Source of the DNA: Cycas panzhihuaensis
Taxonomy: Eukaryota; Cycadophyta
Direction: 5' to 3'
NCBI GenBank assembly: GCA_023213395.1
Contig: CM041465.1
Span: forward strand, 25,551,741 to 25,615,740
Length of the DNA: 64,000 nucleotides
The notes under the pieces were generated by a model, which had not been told where the DNA came from, did not search any database, and saw only the letters and a list, made by a program, of their open reading frames with translations. Shown here one piece after another: positions 35,162 through 47,249 of this stretch; position 1 is the stretch's first letter; the number at the start of each line of letters is the position of its first letter. Both the position numbers and the translations under genes were made by a program.

Positions 35162-37700
35162 TTTAAATTAAAGTTGTATAAAATATGATAAACGTAATAG
35201 CAAAATATATTTGAATGTAAAAAAATTGAAAGAACTTAAATGAAAGAAATTATTTCCAAATATATATATCTCAAGGTTTTCCAAAGTTTAAACAAATGAA
35301 CTAGGACCTAGAAAGGCTACTAGGCTCTAAGTTTATGTTTCTCACAGGGTAACCTTCTTGCTATTACATCGATGGCACCGCCCACGATGGCAAAACAGGG
35401 GACCCTTTATACCAGTCTTGGCCAGGCTCTATATACCTCAGTACGTGGGCTGCTAAGAAGGCTTTGATACCCCCCTGAATTGTTGGTCCACTACCTTGGA
35501 TTTATGCCTAACAGCGGATCTAACGGTGAAGGTTCTCGAACCAAAGGCACTCACCCTCTCCAGGTCTAGCCTTGGTCTCCAAACACCATAAAAAGAAAAG
35601 GTTCTGCACCTCAGCCTGCCACCGTATACACCTGATAACTAATGGCTGTCCTCATCCAATATGAGTAGGCCGATTAGCGTGTGCGGGGTGGTAACCGGGT
35701 CCTAAGTTTCCCCTTGCAAGGTCGGAAAAAGTGTGGTTCAATTCGGAATTATCTTATTTAATGTGAAAACTAATCTATTTAGCAATGTGGTCTTGCTTAG
35801 AAAAAGAAAATTCTTTTGATAATAGAAAAAAAATGCTCTAAGCAAGATGAAATGAAAACTTTTACAAAAAACTCTTTTTGCTTTTTTTCAAAAAAATATA
35901 ATGTCCTTCAAATAAATATAAGATGCCTTTGAAAAGAAATGCAATTTTCCTTTTATAAGTGCAAGAAGGATGATATTTTCTAATAATGAAGAAGAACTTT
36001 GATACACTTTTAAAGTAAAACAATAAAAAAGGAAGTAATGATGCTCAAAACTTTTCACTTATGCAAGATTTAAAAATAAACTTTTGAGAATAGATAGTTT
36101 TCAAACAGATGCCAATTTCTCAAATGAATAATAAATCTTCAATGTAAAAAAAACTTCTTTTTATATAAGAAGATCAAGCAGGAACTTAAGTAAACAAAGA
36201 AATATGAACTAGAATTTTCTTTACAATTTTTGAAAGGAGACAAGCTTGTTAGGATGTATATATATACTCAACTTTAACAGATTGAAAACTATATTGAATG
36301 AGGTCAGAATAGCTTAAAATTTTATCAATGTGTAGATTGCTGAGATGTGAATCCAATAAAATAGACGGTTTTGAAAATGGATACCAATAAATCACGTTTT
36401 GAATGAGGCAAAGGAAAGAACCTCCTTATGGAGCCTAATAGGAGCAGGGTGGGCAAAAGATTGTATAAAAGTACTAATTAATCCTTAGAAAAGTTGAAAA
36501 AATGATCAGATATTATTGATGAAGTAATTAATATTCTACCAATTGAAAATTTTGAAAGAATATATTAAACAGGTGTAAAAAACAACAGATTTAGGCCAAT
36601 AAAATACCTCAACTTTAGCTGATTTGAAATATAAGAAAAAAGTGTCAAAATATATGGAAAAAATATATCACAATGAAGAGAAATGAGTCAGCTTCCCAAC
36701 GAAGCTGACGGAAATGAAATCTGATAAAAATTGCAAAAGTTATAGTGAAAAATGTGACAAGTGTCTTTATGGAGAATGTTCAAGAACAGTAAAAACAACT
36801 AATTTTCTTATTTTAACGATTAAAATATTAGTGAAAATGAAGTCAAAAAATTAAAGTAAAAGATGGGTATTAGAGTCTATATGACGTAGATCACTATAGA
36901 AAAAATTCAGATACAAAACAGTTTACTAGAAATAAATGACCCGGTTCAAAATTGATTTTGTTAAAAATGTAAAAGCATTGAAATTTCGAAAGTCCAATGT
37001 TAAACAGGTCGAAACAAGGTCAAATGGGCACCAAATTGGTCTTATGACCAATCGAAATCGATCTGCGAAAAATTTGTGATCTGTTGGCGCAGGTTTCGTC
37101 TGAAACCGATGAGCCAAAAAGAAGTTATGGCCTCAAAAACGCCAATAACCCTATTGAAAAATAAATTAAAAAAAAAAAAAAAGTTTAAAGTTGAAAAAAC
37201 ACTTATTAAAAAGTGGGCTTGAAGAAGGACTGAGCTGGGATTGAACCCAAGACCAGTCAGGAAGCAGAAACCTCCGATGCTATATATATGTTTGTAAATA
37301 GATGTACAAATTGTAAAAAATAATCCAGTACACAAACTATAAATCTATCAAGTGCATATATATCGGAGATCAAAAGGAGCAAATAAGAGGCATATATCAA
37401 AAATATTTATAAAATTAAAAATAAAACGAAGAACCTGGTTTCCGTATGGAGAGCAAACTTCCGAGCGGGAGATCTTCCTCCACAGTGGATGAAATCCAGA
37501 TCCGTCTTCTCCAGCAGATCGGTGAGCTCGCCAGAATCTCAACGAGCAGTCATATAGATATGTTCCACCAGACGTTTGAGCAACTAAAACCAGAAAATAG
37601 ACAACGTGGCTCTGATACCAAATGATGGAGAAAATATGGAGCCACAATGCTCTGATACCAAATGAAGGAAAATATGCTTGCAAACTATGAGCCAAACTAA
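35162..37700 (-). other. Copia-4 long leader, no coding signal
   Basis: About 2.5 kb between primer site and gag, very AT-rich apart from a GC-richer island at 35340-35735 and another at 37440-37600. On the minus strand the second ends CGGAAACCAG followed by GTTCTTCG near 37430, which looks like a donor site before an AT-rich stretch. No protein domain found. Confidence 0.5.
37213..37272 (-). other. tRNA-like B-box segment (weak)
   Basis: On the minus strand GGTTTCTGCTTCCTGAC is followed by GGGTTCAATCCCAGC, which matches a pol III B box. No full cloverleaf is seen. Confidence 0.2.
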
Positions 37701-37712
37701 GCTCTAATACCA
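37609..37712 (-). repeat. Three copies of the primer site and LTR edge, Copia-4
   Basis: GCTCTGATACCAAATGA-type phrases occur at 37609, 37649 and 37701 (plus orientation). Each corresponds on the minus strand to an LTR-like end TCATT followed by TGGTATCAGAGC. Only the last (37701-37712) is at the true LTR edge; it has TGGTATTAGAGC and lies two bases from the LTR. The inner two keep the canonical form. Confidence 0.8.
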
Positions 37713-37714
37713 AA

Positions 37715-38050
37715 TGATGGAGCTGGAGGAGCAGAGCAGGACATCATGATGCTTTCATCTTGAGTACAACGGCAATTTCTGAAAGAGTGGCGGTGTTAAT
37801 AAACACCAGAGAGGTATTCCCAACCCTTAAATAGAGAATTCGGGGAGGCGTCGGGTGCCATCACCCTAGCTGCACAACAATTAAGGTTAGTTTGAAAAAA
37901 TATAAAAAATAAATAGCGGTGATACGTACCTTACATGACTGGTCGGTCCGGGCGGCTATTGAACTTCTCAAGGTGCCCTAGGGGCCCTCAAAGGTGGCTT
38001 TGAGGGGCCCTAAGCACTCTAGTGCATGAACATTGGGATTATTTCCAACA
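37715..38050 (-). repeat. Copia-4 5' LTR
   Basis: 336 bp, same ends as the left LTR, about 97% identical. Confidence 0.93.
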
Positions 38051-38055
38051 ATTAT
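38051..38055. other. Copia-4 target-site duplication, right copy
   Basis: ATTAT; Tat-3 pol resumes at 38056 in the same frame as 30606. Confidence 0.92.
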
Positions 38056-40725
38056 GCTGACATGAAGGGAATTGACCCCTCCATTGTCACCCATAACCTC
38101 ACCACCATTCCTAGCACCCGCCTTGTGCGCTAGAAGTAGCGTCCCCTTCACCCGAAGCTCTCGGCCACCGTTAAGATGGAGGTTGAGAAGCTTCTAGATA
38201 TTGGGCTTATTACTTCCATTGAGTACCCTAAATGGGTCTCCAATATTGTTCCCATTGCCAAAAAGAATGGGGCAATTCATATATGTGTCAATTTTCATGA
38301 CATCAACAATGCTTGTCTTAAGGAGAACTTCCCATTACCCTTTATCAATCAAATTATTGATCGCACAGCTGGATTTGAAGTTATGTCTCTAATGGATGAC
38401 TTCTTCAGTTATAACCAAATTCAGATTTCTCCTAAAGACTGCCACAAGACGGCCTTCACTACACCTTGGGGTACCTTCACCTACAAGGCGATGCCCTTTG
38501 GTCTTAAGAATGCAGGTGCTACTTACCAAAGAGCCATGCATTTCATCTTCCACGACCTCATTAACAACACATTGGAGGTCTTCATGGATGATATGATGGG
38601 TCTTTCCCATGTAAGGGCCCATCATCCATCAGACTTGCGTGCCATCTTCTTATGATGCTGCAAGTATCACGTCAGTTTAAATCCACTCAAGTGTGTGTTT
38701 GCCATTACCTCAGGTAAACTCCTTGGGTTCCTTGTGTCCAAACAAGGAATTCAGATTAATCCTGACAAGGTCAGGGCAATCCTTGACATGCCGCCGCCTA
38801 GAACTCAATGATAGATTAAGTCATTTATAGGAAGGCTCAGATTTCTCAGGCGCTTCTTAGCAGACTTCGTTATGAGTGCTAAACCCCTCACAAACCTATT
38901 AAAGAAGGGAGCCCCTTTTTCTTGGTCTGACAAGACCCAAAAGGCCTTCGAAGGACTCAAGGAAGCCCTCACTTCTGCTCCTACACTAGCGCCTCCCCGA
39001 TTCGATAGGCCCTTTGTCCTGTATACCTCAGCGACTGACAAGTCCTTAAGCGCTATGTTAGCTCAGGAGGATGACTCAGGAATCGAGAGAGCTATATATT
39101 TCATTAGTCGCACCCTCGTGGCTACTGAGGTTAACTATTCTCCTGCCGAGAAGGAGTGTCTCTCCTTAGTCCATGCGACCAAGAAGTTCAGACACTACTT
39201 GCTTGGCAACACCACCAAGGTGATCGTTCAATCCGATCCCTTGCGATACTTACTCACTCATTCAGATTTGATGGGTGAGGCCGGTCAGTGGGCCGTCCTA
39301 CTTCAAGAATTCAACTTCCATATCGTTAACCAGAAATCAAAGAAGGGAATGGTAGTGGCCAAGCAACTCACAGATGCCCCTATCCCTAACTCCTTTGGTG
39401 CCCTTGTTGACGACTCTCTCCCTGATGAGTCTATTCTAACGATTCAGGGGCTCTCTCCCCATCCACTCATTGATAATGTGTGGTATGGTGATATAGTGCA
39501 GTATCTCACACAGTAGTAATACCACCCCAATGCCAGTAGTAAAGTTAGATCTCGCATCTGGACTTCTGCCAGGCAATACCTCCTCATGGATGAGGTATTG
39601 TATAAGAGGTCCTTCAATGGGATCCTCCTCCGCTGTGTCACTACCGATGAAGCTGACCAAGTACCTCACGAATGCCACCACGATATTTGTGGGGGTCACT
39701 TTGGGGGCCAGTCTATGGCTCAGAGGATCCTTCGCATGGGCTATTTCTGGCTGTCCCTTTTCAAGGATGCCCATGCCTTTGCTCTCAGATGTCGGTGATG
39801 TTAGGAACACGCCAACATCTCCCATGTGCCTTCTGAGGCCCTGCATCCTATTGTTTCACCATGGCCTTTTGCTCAGTGGGGACTAGACCTCATCAGGGCT
39901 ATCTCCCCACCTTCGTCATCGCAGCACAAGTTTATCTTGACTGCCACAAAGTATTTCACCAAATGGGCAGAAGCCATCCCCTTGATCACCACCCCTAGTA
40001 AAATGATAGTCACGTTCATTTACCAACACATCATTTACTGTTTTGGGATTCCAGATGTCCTGATCACTGACAACGGAACCCTTTTATGTAATAAGGAAAT
40101 GGATGAGCTTTGTGAGAGGTTCAAAATTTCTCACAAGACTTCCTCCCCTTACTACCCTTAGGAAAATGGCCAAGTAGAGTTTTTCAATAAGACCCTCATC
40201 AACATTCTCAAGAAAACTGTTGCTCAATCCCAAAAGGATTAGCACCTTTAGTTGTCCTCTACTTTGTGGGCTTACCGCACCTCTATCCGTTCCGCCACGG
40301 GAGTGACCCAATTCTCCCTAGTCTACGGTACTGAGGCGGTACTCCCACTAGAGGTGGAGATTCCTTCTTTGCGAGTCTCCCTCTGAGGTCTCATTGACGA
40401 AGAGTTGATCCGTCAGGCTCACCTTCTGGACCTCGAGGCTTTGGATGAGACACGCTTAGCCGCTTATCAGGTTAACTTGGCATCTAAAGGTCGCTCACAA
40501 AGGACCTACAATAAACATCTTCATTCTCATCCTTTATTCCCTGGGGACCACATCCTCAAGCTCGAGTATCTCCATGATCGTTTAACCAAGTTCAAACCTC
40601 GATGGGTTGGTCCTTTCGTCATTATCAAATCCCTCAGTAATGGTGCCTACAGGATAGCCACCCTAGAAGGGCTTGAATTTGAGAAAGCCATTAATGGGAA
40701 ATTCCTTAAGAAGTTTTATGCATGA
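38056..40725 (+). pseudogene. Tat-3 RT, RNase H and integrase (second pol segment)
   Basis: Continues the pol frame. RT runs from about 38176 (MEVEKLLDIGLI) through AMPFGLKNAGATYQRAM to the active site FMDD at 38581-38592. The pol RNase H covers 38960-39240 with YTSATDKS and SPAEKECLSLV. Integrase has the HHCC finger (ECHHDICGGHFG with the later Cys pair damaged), GLDLI, ITDNGTLL and GQVEFFNK, and ends NGAYRIATLEGLEF and FLKKFYA at 40725. Stops at 38653 (TGA), 39514-39519, 40159 (TAG) and others break it. The TGA at 38653 and TAG at 40159 also occur in Tat-4. Confidence 0.88.
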
Positions 40726-41369
40726 TCTTTCGGCGATCCCTTCACCCTACTCCGAAATGAGCCTAAACTACCATCTTAGGTTGTCCCCATTCTTCCCAAC
40801 CATGGGTAGAATGGCAATTTAAGGTGGCTTCTTTTTCTTCTTTCTGGTTCCTCCCGCGAAACCCGTGTTCCCGTATCCTCTCAGGTACTATTGTCTTCCT
40901 ACTTGGGCATTCTCCAATCAGGATGACGCTTTAGAGTATTGTCACTCCTCTCTCCTGCCTACCGTTTCCTTTGCATGTTCCATTATGCTCTTCTATAGAT
41001 ATGTATGCCACTCTATCCTCTAACTTCACATCTCTCTATTGTCTCCACTCACGGTGGGAGTGTGTGTTCCTGTTAGACATATAGCCATATATGGAAGGGA
41101 ATGTGTACATCATACAATAAAATATTCACAACTTAACATTTAAAACATATGAAATAAACATACATGTCATCCACATATGATATATATATAGCATCTCGTG
41201 TCAAATGGGGTTCCAATCACCCTGTATATATATACACAACAAAATCATGTTACATCATATATATGGGAAGCTGGTGTCCTTATAGAGGGGGTACAATCAT
41301 ATGATCCTATATATGACCCCACAGGTAGTGCTTTCCACAAAGTCAATATGTACATCTCCTACTCTACTG
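40726..41369. other. Tail-to-tail spacer between Tat-3 pol and PMD gene
   Basis: Holds the post-pol motif AATGAGCCTAAACTACCAT at 40756-40774, followed by TTAGGTTGTCCCC. The rest has T-rich and TGTA-type stretches on the minus strand that could serve 3'-end formation of the antisense gene. No gene seen. Confidence 0.5.
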
Positions 41370-43312
41370 CTACCCCGCTCCTGGGGTACTATCTCCTGGT
41401 CTGTGTGATCCCTCTCCTGGGGACCACATCCCTCTGAGGCTCCTCCTAGGCCTCCGCGAGCTTCCTGCCTCGCTCCCCTCGTCCCATGGTCATCTCGTGG
41501 TTGTCGCTGCTGTGTGCATATATGTCCTGCTCTGGCTCGACCTTGACGCCATCTGGGCCACCAGCTGATCGTATCGGGCCTGGATACAATCTCTCTCTCC
41601 TCAGAGTCCCTCCTCTATTACTCTGAGATGCTCCACGAGTACTACTATCTAGACTTTTCTCTCGGCATCTCCGCCTGCTCCGCCCTGTGCCTCTAGAGCC
41701 TGCACCCCTCCGCGTAGCTCGTCCCTCTCGTACCTCACCTCATCCCGCTCCTGCTGCAGCTGTCCTCAAGATGTCGTGTGCTCCTGGGACTCTATGGACC
41801 AGATGTCTCTCGTCCTCACCAATGGGGCGAATGCCTCCATGTAGGTGCCTGCTGCTCTAGGCTCATCTCCTACCTGGATGGGCGGTTGCCCCTCTGCATA
41901 TACCTGAGGGAATATCTCCTTCACCAAAGCCTCTACTAGTCTCCAGATCTCTACTGCACCTGCCAATACAACATGCCATGTGTCAATATATATCTCACTG
42001 CATACCATGACCAAATCTAATCAAACCAAATATCTATTTAGATGCCAAATGACTCAGGAAATGGTTAGGTCTCACCTACTATGGCTGCCGGCTCCTCTAG
42101 TGGTGTGGCATCCTCCTCTCCTGGCTCTCTGCTAGTTGTGGGTGCCTCATCCTCGGGCACCTCCTCTACCTGGGCCTCCCTCCTCATAGGGATTGGCTCA
42201 ACTCTCATCCCTCTGGATCCTCTCACAATCCGTAGCATGTAGGCCCTAGTCACTGGTCCCCTACTCTCGTCTTGTGCTCCTGATGGGCCTGCCTCTCCTC
42301 TAGCAGCCCCAGATGGACCCTCTTCTCCTCTTACCATCCCTGAAGGACCTGCCTCCCCTGTAGGTCGTGATGGGCTAGCCCCATGTCCTCTATCATCTCC
42401 ATCATCACCGCCATCATCATCTGTGGGTGCTCCTACTCTGCTTATCTCATCATCACTATCCCACCTCACCGCCCTATATAGCTCTGCTACGTAGTCTGGT
42501 AGGGTGAGGAGGTCCAGTGATGTTACCTCTACCAATCGTCAGACATGGGACCAGTCCTCTGTCTCTCTCAACCGAGTCTCCCACCTGTGGACCATCGGGG
42601 CCCACTCTGTGATGGGGTGTGGTCTCCCCGCTAGTGCCACTACTGTGAAATGATCAAAGAACCAGCACTACAGTAGTGTACTATATGATAATCCACCTTT
42701 ACCGATCATCCTGATAGTATCTAGTTTGGCAACAAGGTTCGCTACTATCAAGGTCACCTAGTCCATCCTCTCGCCAGCTTCATAGCGGCGCACTACATCC
42801 AACCATCCACCCGGTATCTCCCTATAGTTCTGTTTCTAGGAAAGCTAGAACAGAACGCATAGTATAATCAGCTTCCTCACCCGAGGAACTCTGGATATCA
42901 GTATGGTCTGGAGGGGAGCTCCACTCCGCTCCCATCTATCAGCTCCTATGAAGAACAGGGCTGCCTCTCTGTGTGCTGCCTCGGTGCTAGGCAGTGTCCC
43001 AGTCTCACAGGCCTCCCAGTCGCTAGTACTCCCAGTATTCGCTATATGTCTCTCGGCGTAACCATCACATCACCTACCTGAGGTAGGTGGAATACATATC
43101 TCCTCTTATCCTAATGGGATATGATGTCAACCAATAACCTCTGATCTAATGCATATTAAGGTGTCTTCAAGGAGTTGTATAGGCCGCACCTTTGCAGGAT
43201 CTCCCTGCCCTCCTGGGACGCCATCTCGATATAACTCAACATAGCCATACCTACATTTTCACGGTTATCCACCACGATGACAGCCTGTCCACATAAAAAA
43301 TAATCAAAGTTA

Positions 43313-43317
43313 GCTTC
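43313..43317. other. Tat-4 target-site duplication, left copy
   Basis: GCTTC, repeated at 59916-59920. Confidence 0.92.
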
Positions 43318-45908
43318 TGGACGGGCATCTACGGGATAACCACCTGACTAGTAGGTGTGGAGTGAGTGAGTGGTGAGAATATTGAAGGTGGGACCTAAAA
43401 GGGGAGTAACTATCATGCAGAGCGCCCCGTATCTTGGGAGGCCTTGAGTTCAGGATCTGCAATGGAGTATGGCTACTATTAGGTGGTCCTTCACCGCTTC
43501 GAGCAAGGGGTGAAGAGGCGTGAGGCAAACCTAGGTTGACCTAGAGACAGGACTCTCCCACCCTTGGGTGGCTAGAAGGGGGGAAGAGAGGACCTAATGG
43601 AGATAGGCCAAGAGTATGCCTACATAACCTAACCGGGTACACAAGTGCTGCGGGAGGCAAAGGACTTGTGTGGTTAAGGAGAGAGAAGGAAAGGTAGGGG
43701 AAAGAGGGCTCCTACAATCTTTCCTACGAATGGTAAAGATATATGTAACAAGACAAATGAATCGCAAACAAATACCAAACCAAATTTTTCCTTTTATCTT
43801 TCAATGTGCTAGTTACTAAGAGAGAAATAAAAGGAGAAAAGAGGTAGCGAGAGGGAGTGAGACGTGCACCTGGGCCGAGGGCGTGCATGACGAAAGCCTT
43901 CTCGAGGAGCACCAAACCACTCCGCACGATATGCTGGATGCGAGATGTTGCGGCGGGCAAAAGAGGGGGGCTTCCTTACCTTCCCTGAAAAATCGAATAC
44001 GAGACCAAAGAAAGAAAGGAAGCGCCAACTAATAAATGAAACAGCATAAAAAATAGAACGCATGCAAAGGTGCTTACCAGTGACGGGGCCAACGGGCGAT
44101 GTTCTCCGCGCTTCCCAAATACCTGCAAGCAATAGCGGTCTCTCCCTTCCTGAAGGAAGAACACTAACATGTAACACAAAATTCTAATAATATATGCCTA
44201 AATAACATAAACGAGAATCTGAATATACATGCGTTAGTGCTAATCCAACAATGGAAGTACCAAAAGAAAGTGACCAAGGTGAAAGTAAATGATTGGGTAA
44301 GCCTCAGAGTGGCCTTCCTCCCGCAAATGATGCCCTAACCTCCCCTCAAGAGCCACAAGGCAGCGAGGACAAGGCCAAGAGCAAGGGCTGGAAAATGGTA
44401 GCAAAGGGACAAAGAGAGACCCAAGAAAACCCACGGCTAACCGGGATGCTATGAGGAGCAAACCGGGTAGCCGGGAGGAAGGTGAGACAAAGACTAGCGG
44501 TTGGGACTTATGAGTGTTGCCCAAACCTGAGCAAAGGGCCCCAAATCAGCGCTACAACTTGTGACAGTGCTGGTTTGGGCGGCCAAAAGAGGGCCTACAA
44601 ACCCTTGTTTGTAAGCTAAGGGCAGCACAGGGCGAGAGGGAGGCTTTGGAGGGCTTAGAGCCGCCTAGGGAGCATGGAAGGTGGTACGGAATCCACCCAG
44701 CTCCTCTCCAAAACCTATGCTATCCCCCAACGCCACGCTTGAGCAAAGAAACGCAGGCAAGAGGCACAAAAGAGTGGTAGGACAACCCACAAAAAGGACG
44801 GCAAACTTACTCTCAAGAAACAAGCAAGAGCAAACAAGCCTGGGCATAAATATCACAAGAAAAACCAATATAAAACAAGGAATACCTGAAAAGGGGAGGC
44901 AAGGGGTTTGCCTCAGCCAAGGAGCAGTGAAGAGGGGCTGAGAAATCAGCCCAGATCTGAAGTAGAGTAGGCTTGAGGCCCTGCTACGGAGATGTGATGG
45001 GAAACACCTGCACTTGGGGCACTTGTGGACTGCCTGGGCAAAGACCAACTAGAAACCACTCCAAAGGGGCCCTCTCCAAGGTGTTTGGGGGGCTGGGAGA
45101 ATGTCTCAGCCACGCCAAAAGAGAGCTAGGTGTCAGAGGAGGGTGTAGGTCCAGCAGTGAGGCATGCAGAGAAGAGCAGAGTAGGAGCTGTTTCCTTAGG
45201 GAGCAAATCCAAAAGTGAGCAAAAGAAATCCTTCAAAATGAGTAAAAAACGGGTTAAGTACTCAAGTAAAACCCTAAAGCGAGCGATTAGGGCGCGGCTG
45301 GGAGAGAATCAAGGCGTGAGCCACGTGGCAGTTTCGCAATAAATGCGAAATTACCACGGCGGATTTTTAAAAATAATCTGAGATGTCAGATCAAGAAATT
45401 CCGCGGTACCACAGATATTCTGGCGGTACCACGAAAATTTCAGTGGTATGCACCTAAGGTCAAAAACGGGGCCCAACAACCAGTCCGGGCTGGGGGCAGA
45501 TGACCGAAAGGACTAATGGAAAGCTAGAACACCTACCCGGGGGTAAACATGCTAACAAACGGGTCCAAAGGAGCAAAAAATAGGTCTTGACTGGGGTGGC
45601 AAATTAACCAAACGATGATGAGTCATCACACGGGCGGAGGTGGCGCAAACCTAGTGGATCCTGGAGTGAGGAGGGCAGATGCGGGAAGTAATGTGGTCAC
45701 CAGGGTGCCACACTTATTAGGACTGTGCCCCTGCTATAGTCGTCATAGGCTAAAATAAGTGTGGACGACTACAAGGTCGCCCATAAAGCCACACATATGC
45801 AGATACACAAGCAAACACCCAATAAAAGAAAGCGATGATAATGCGAGAAACATACCTGCACTTACCTGAGTCGGTGATTCCGTATCCATTCCCGGAAGCT
45901 AGGAAACA
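43318..45908 (-). repeat. Tat-4 3' LTR
   Basis: 2.59 kb, from TGGACGGGCATC to AGGAAACA in plus orientation. It keeps CGGTACCAC boxes near 45391 and 45417, which its partner LTR has lost. Short frames of 60-130 codons are present in both LTRs only because the LTRs are copies. Confidence 0.92.
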
Positions 45909-46210
45909 TCGCCTTAGCGTGAGCCTCGCCACTCGGAAGCCTGGTGCGATGGCGAATGCTGGCAACATAACTGTCAGTAGCATGTGTATATAGATATATC
46001 AATCAAGATCATAACAGTAGGCAAGGGTGCCGATGAGTGTCGTGGCGGGACGCGTGGATACGAAAGTGGCGGTGGAGACAACATAGGGGCTGCCTATGGG
46101 CCACCTGGGAACCGACTGGAAGAATGACATAGGTGAGGGGGCTGTCCCCACCACAAAGGATGCAAAGGAGAGCATGCATAATCAGGTGAAGAATGAGCAA
46201 AGAGTGGGCA
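45909..46210. other. Spacer between Tat-4 3' LTR and post-RNase H motif
   Basis: Includes the weak polypurine tract GCTAAGGCGA on the minus strand directly beside the LTR. Nothing else recognised. Confidence 0.45.
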
Positions 46211-46228
46211 CCATAGTTTTACCTCATC
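46211..46228 (-). other. Tat post-ORF motif after second RNase H, Tat-4
   Basis: On the minus strand GATGAGGTAAAACTATGG, 88 bases after the RNase H stop. Tat-3 has AATGAGGTTAAACTATGG at 61574-61591. Confidence 0.65.
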
Positions 46229-46315
46229 AACGGCTAGGTTTCGGAGGTGCGAACAGATTGCGAAGCAAAGTGACAGACGACCTGGGGCTTGGGCGACAGG
46301 AAGGCCAGGCAAGCC

Positions 46316-46855
46316 TTAGGGACGGTCAACAAGAAGGGAAAGGTGGAGCTCAAGGATGAGGCGAACGAGGCTGTCCGCCTCAGCGTTGAGGGCCCGAGGG
46401 ATATGCTGGATATCAACAGAAGAAAAGCGGACCAAGAGGGATCTGGCAGCAGAAGTAAGAGTCCTCAAGTGAGGGCACCGCACCTGGTAAACCTGGGTGA
46501 GATGAGACACCACAACTTGAGAGTCGCAAAGCAAAACGATGGGTCCGTGATGGAAACGGAGGGCATCAGTGAGGGCTTCGATAACATCTGTATACTCAGC
46601 TTCATTGTTGGTAGCCTCTGGGAGAAAGATCCCAGAGTGGAGGAGATCATGTCCAGAAGGGCTGCGGAGGATCCACGCAGCGGCAGAAGGTCCGGGATTA
46701 CCGCAACTTCCGCTGTCAGTAAAGATGTAGATGGACATAGGTGACACAAAATCCAGGTAATCAATGGGTGATGAAAGCACCACTCGAAAAATAAGCAAAA
46801 GGTGGCCGTGAAGGGTAGGAGGACCTAGCAATGAGGTTACCCAGGGCGAGAGCAA
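46316..46855 (-). CDS. Second (Tat-type) RNase H, Tat-4, open frame
   Basis: About 180 codons, uninterrupted. The first ATG of the conserved part (MSIYIFTDSGSCGNPGPS) is 46741; the frame is open back to 46855. All four acidic segments survive: FTDSG, NNEAEYTDVIEAL, LLCDSQVVVSHL and LNAEADSLV, with HIPRA before the last. It would act as an RNase H on element RNA:DNA hybrids. It lies 3.6 kb beyond the pol stop on the same strand, so it needs a spliced or separate transcript. It is the best-preserved copy of four in the window. The N-terminal 38 residues are not conserved and may be untranslated. Confidence 0.8.
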   Translation of the reverse strand: MLSPWVTSLLGPPTLHGHLLLIFRVVLSSPIDYLDFVSPMSIYIFTDSGSCGNPGPSAAAWILRSPSGHDLLHSGIFLPEATNNEAEYTDVIEALTDALRFHHGPIVLLCDSQVVVSHLTQVYQVRCPHLRTLTSAARSLLVRFSSVDIQHIPRALNAEADSLVRLILELHLSLLVDRP

Positions 46856-47249
46856 GCAATCCGATCACTGGCAGAGAGTGGTCGGGAGGAAAAGCCCCCT
46901 GGGGTGCCAAAAGGCCGCTTTAGGAAGTGAAACATGCCCCCAAGTGGGGGAGCATTCCTTTTGGAGACCCCAGGCGAAAGGGCATGAAACGAGTCCAGGG
47001 CGTCGAAACGAGCCAAACGAGTGTAAACTCGGGCATGCACGGGAGTAGCGTGTAGAACGATGCAGAAGGGCCCTGGGAAAAGTACGATAATGAGGCACCA
47101 TAAATGGCCTCACAAGGGCGGGCAGGAAGGGCGTCGGTAAAGCACAATTGAAAACAGGGCCAGAAGGCAAAGGTAATCGGGGCAACGAGATGGTCCCAAC
47201 GACTAATGCGAGACCAAAAACAGAGGAAGTGCCTGTTGGGGCCCCCGCC

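Larger units (their letters stand above)
30607..38050 (-). mobile_element. Copia-4, complete Ty1/copia element inside Tat-3 pol
   Basis: 7.4 kb on the minus strand with two 336-bp LTRs differing at about 11 positions (about 97%). It has a perfect ATTAT duplication and splits Tat-3 pol exactly inside a DYADMKG segment that is intact in Tat-4. It is long for a copia element because about 2.5 kb of leader separates the 5' LTR from gag. Its gag to integrase frame of 635 codons is the longest continuous frame in the window, fitting a recent insertion. Confidence 0.95.

Noticed and set aside
35340-35735. GC-richer island considered as an rRNA, organellar or host gene insertion
   Set aside because: I recognise no rRNA or organellar sequence and no open frame; kept only as part of the Copia-4 leader finding.
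43809-44177. Frames of 120 codons with hydrophobic stretches, repeated at 57820-58188
   Set aside because: They lie inside the two LTRs of one element, so they are conserved only because the LTRs are copies. No counterpart frame is kept in Tat-2 or Tat-3 LTRs.
46865-47185. Minus-strand frame of 106 codons upstream of the second RNase H, similar to 60623-60886 in Tat-3
   Set aside because: The DNA is homologous, but the frames fall out of step between copies and end in a stop before the RNase H, so coding is not supported.
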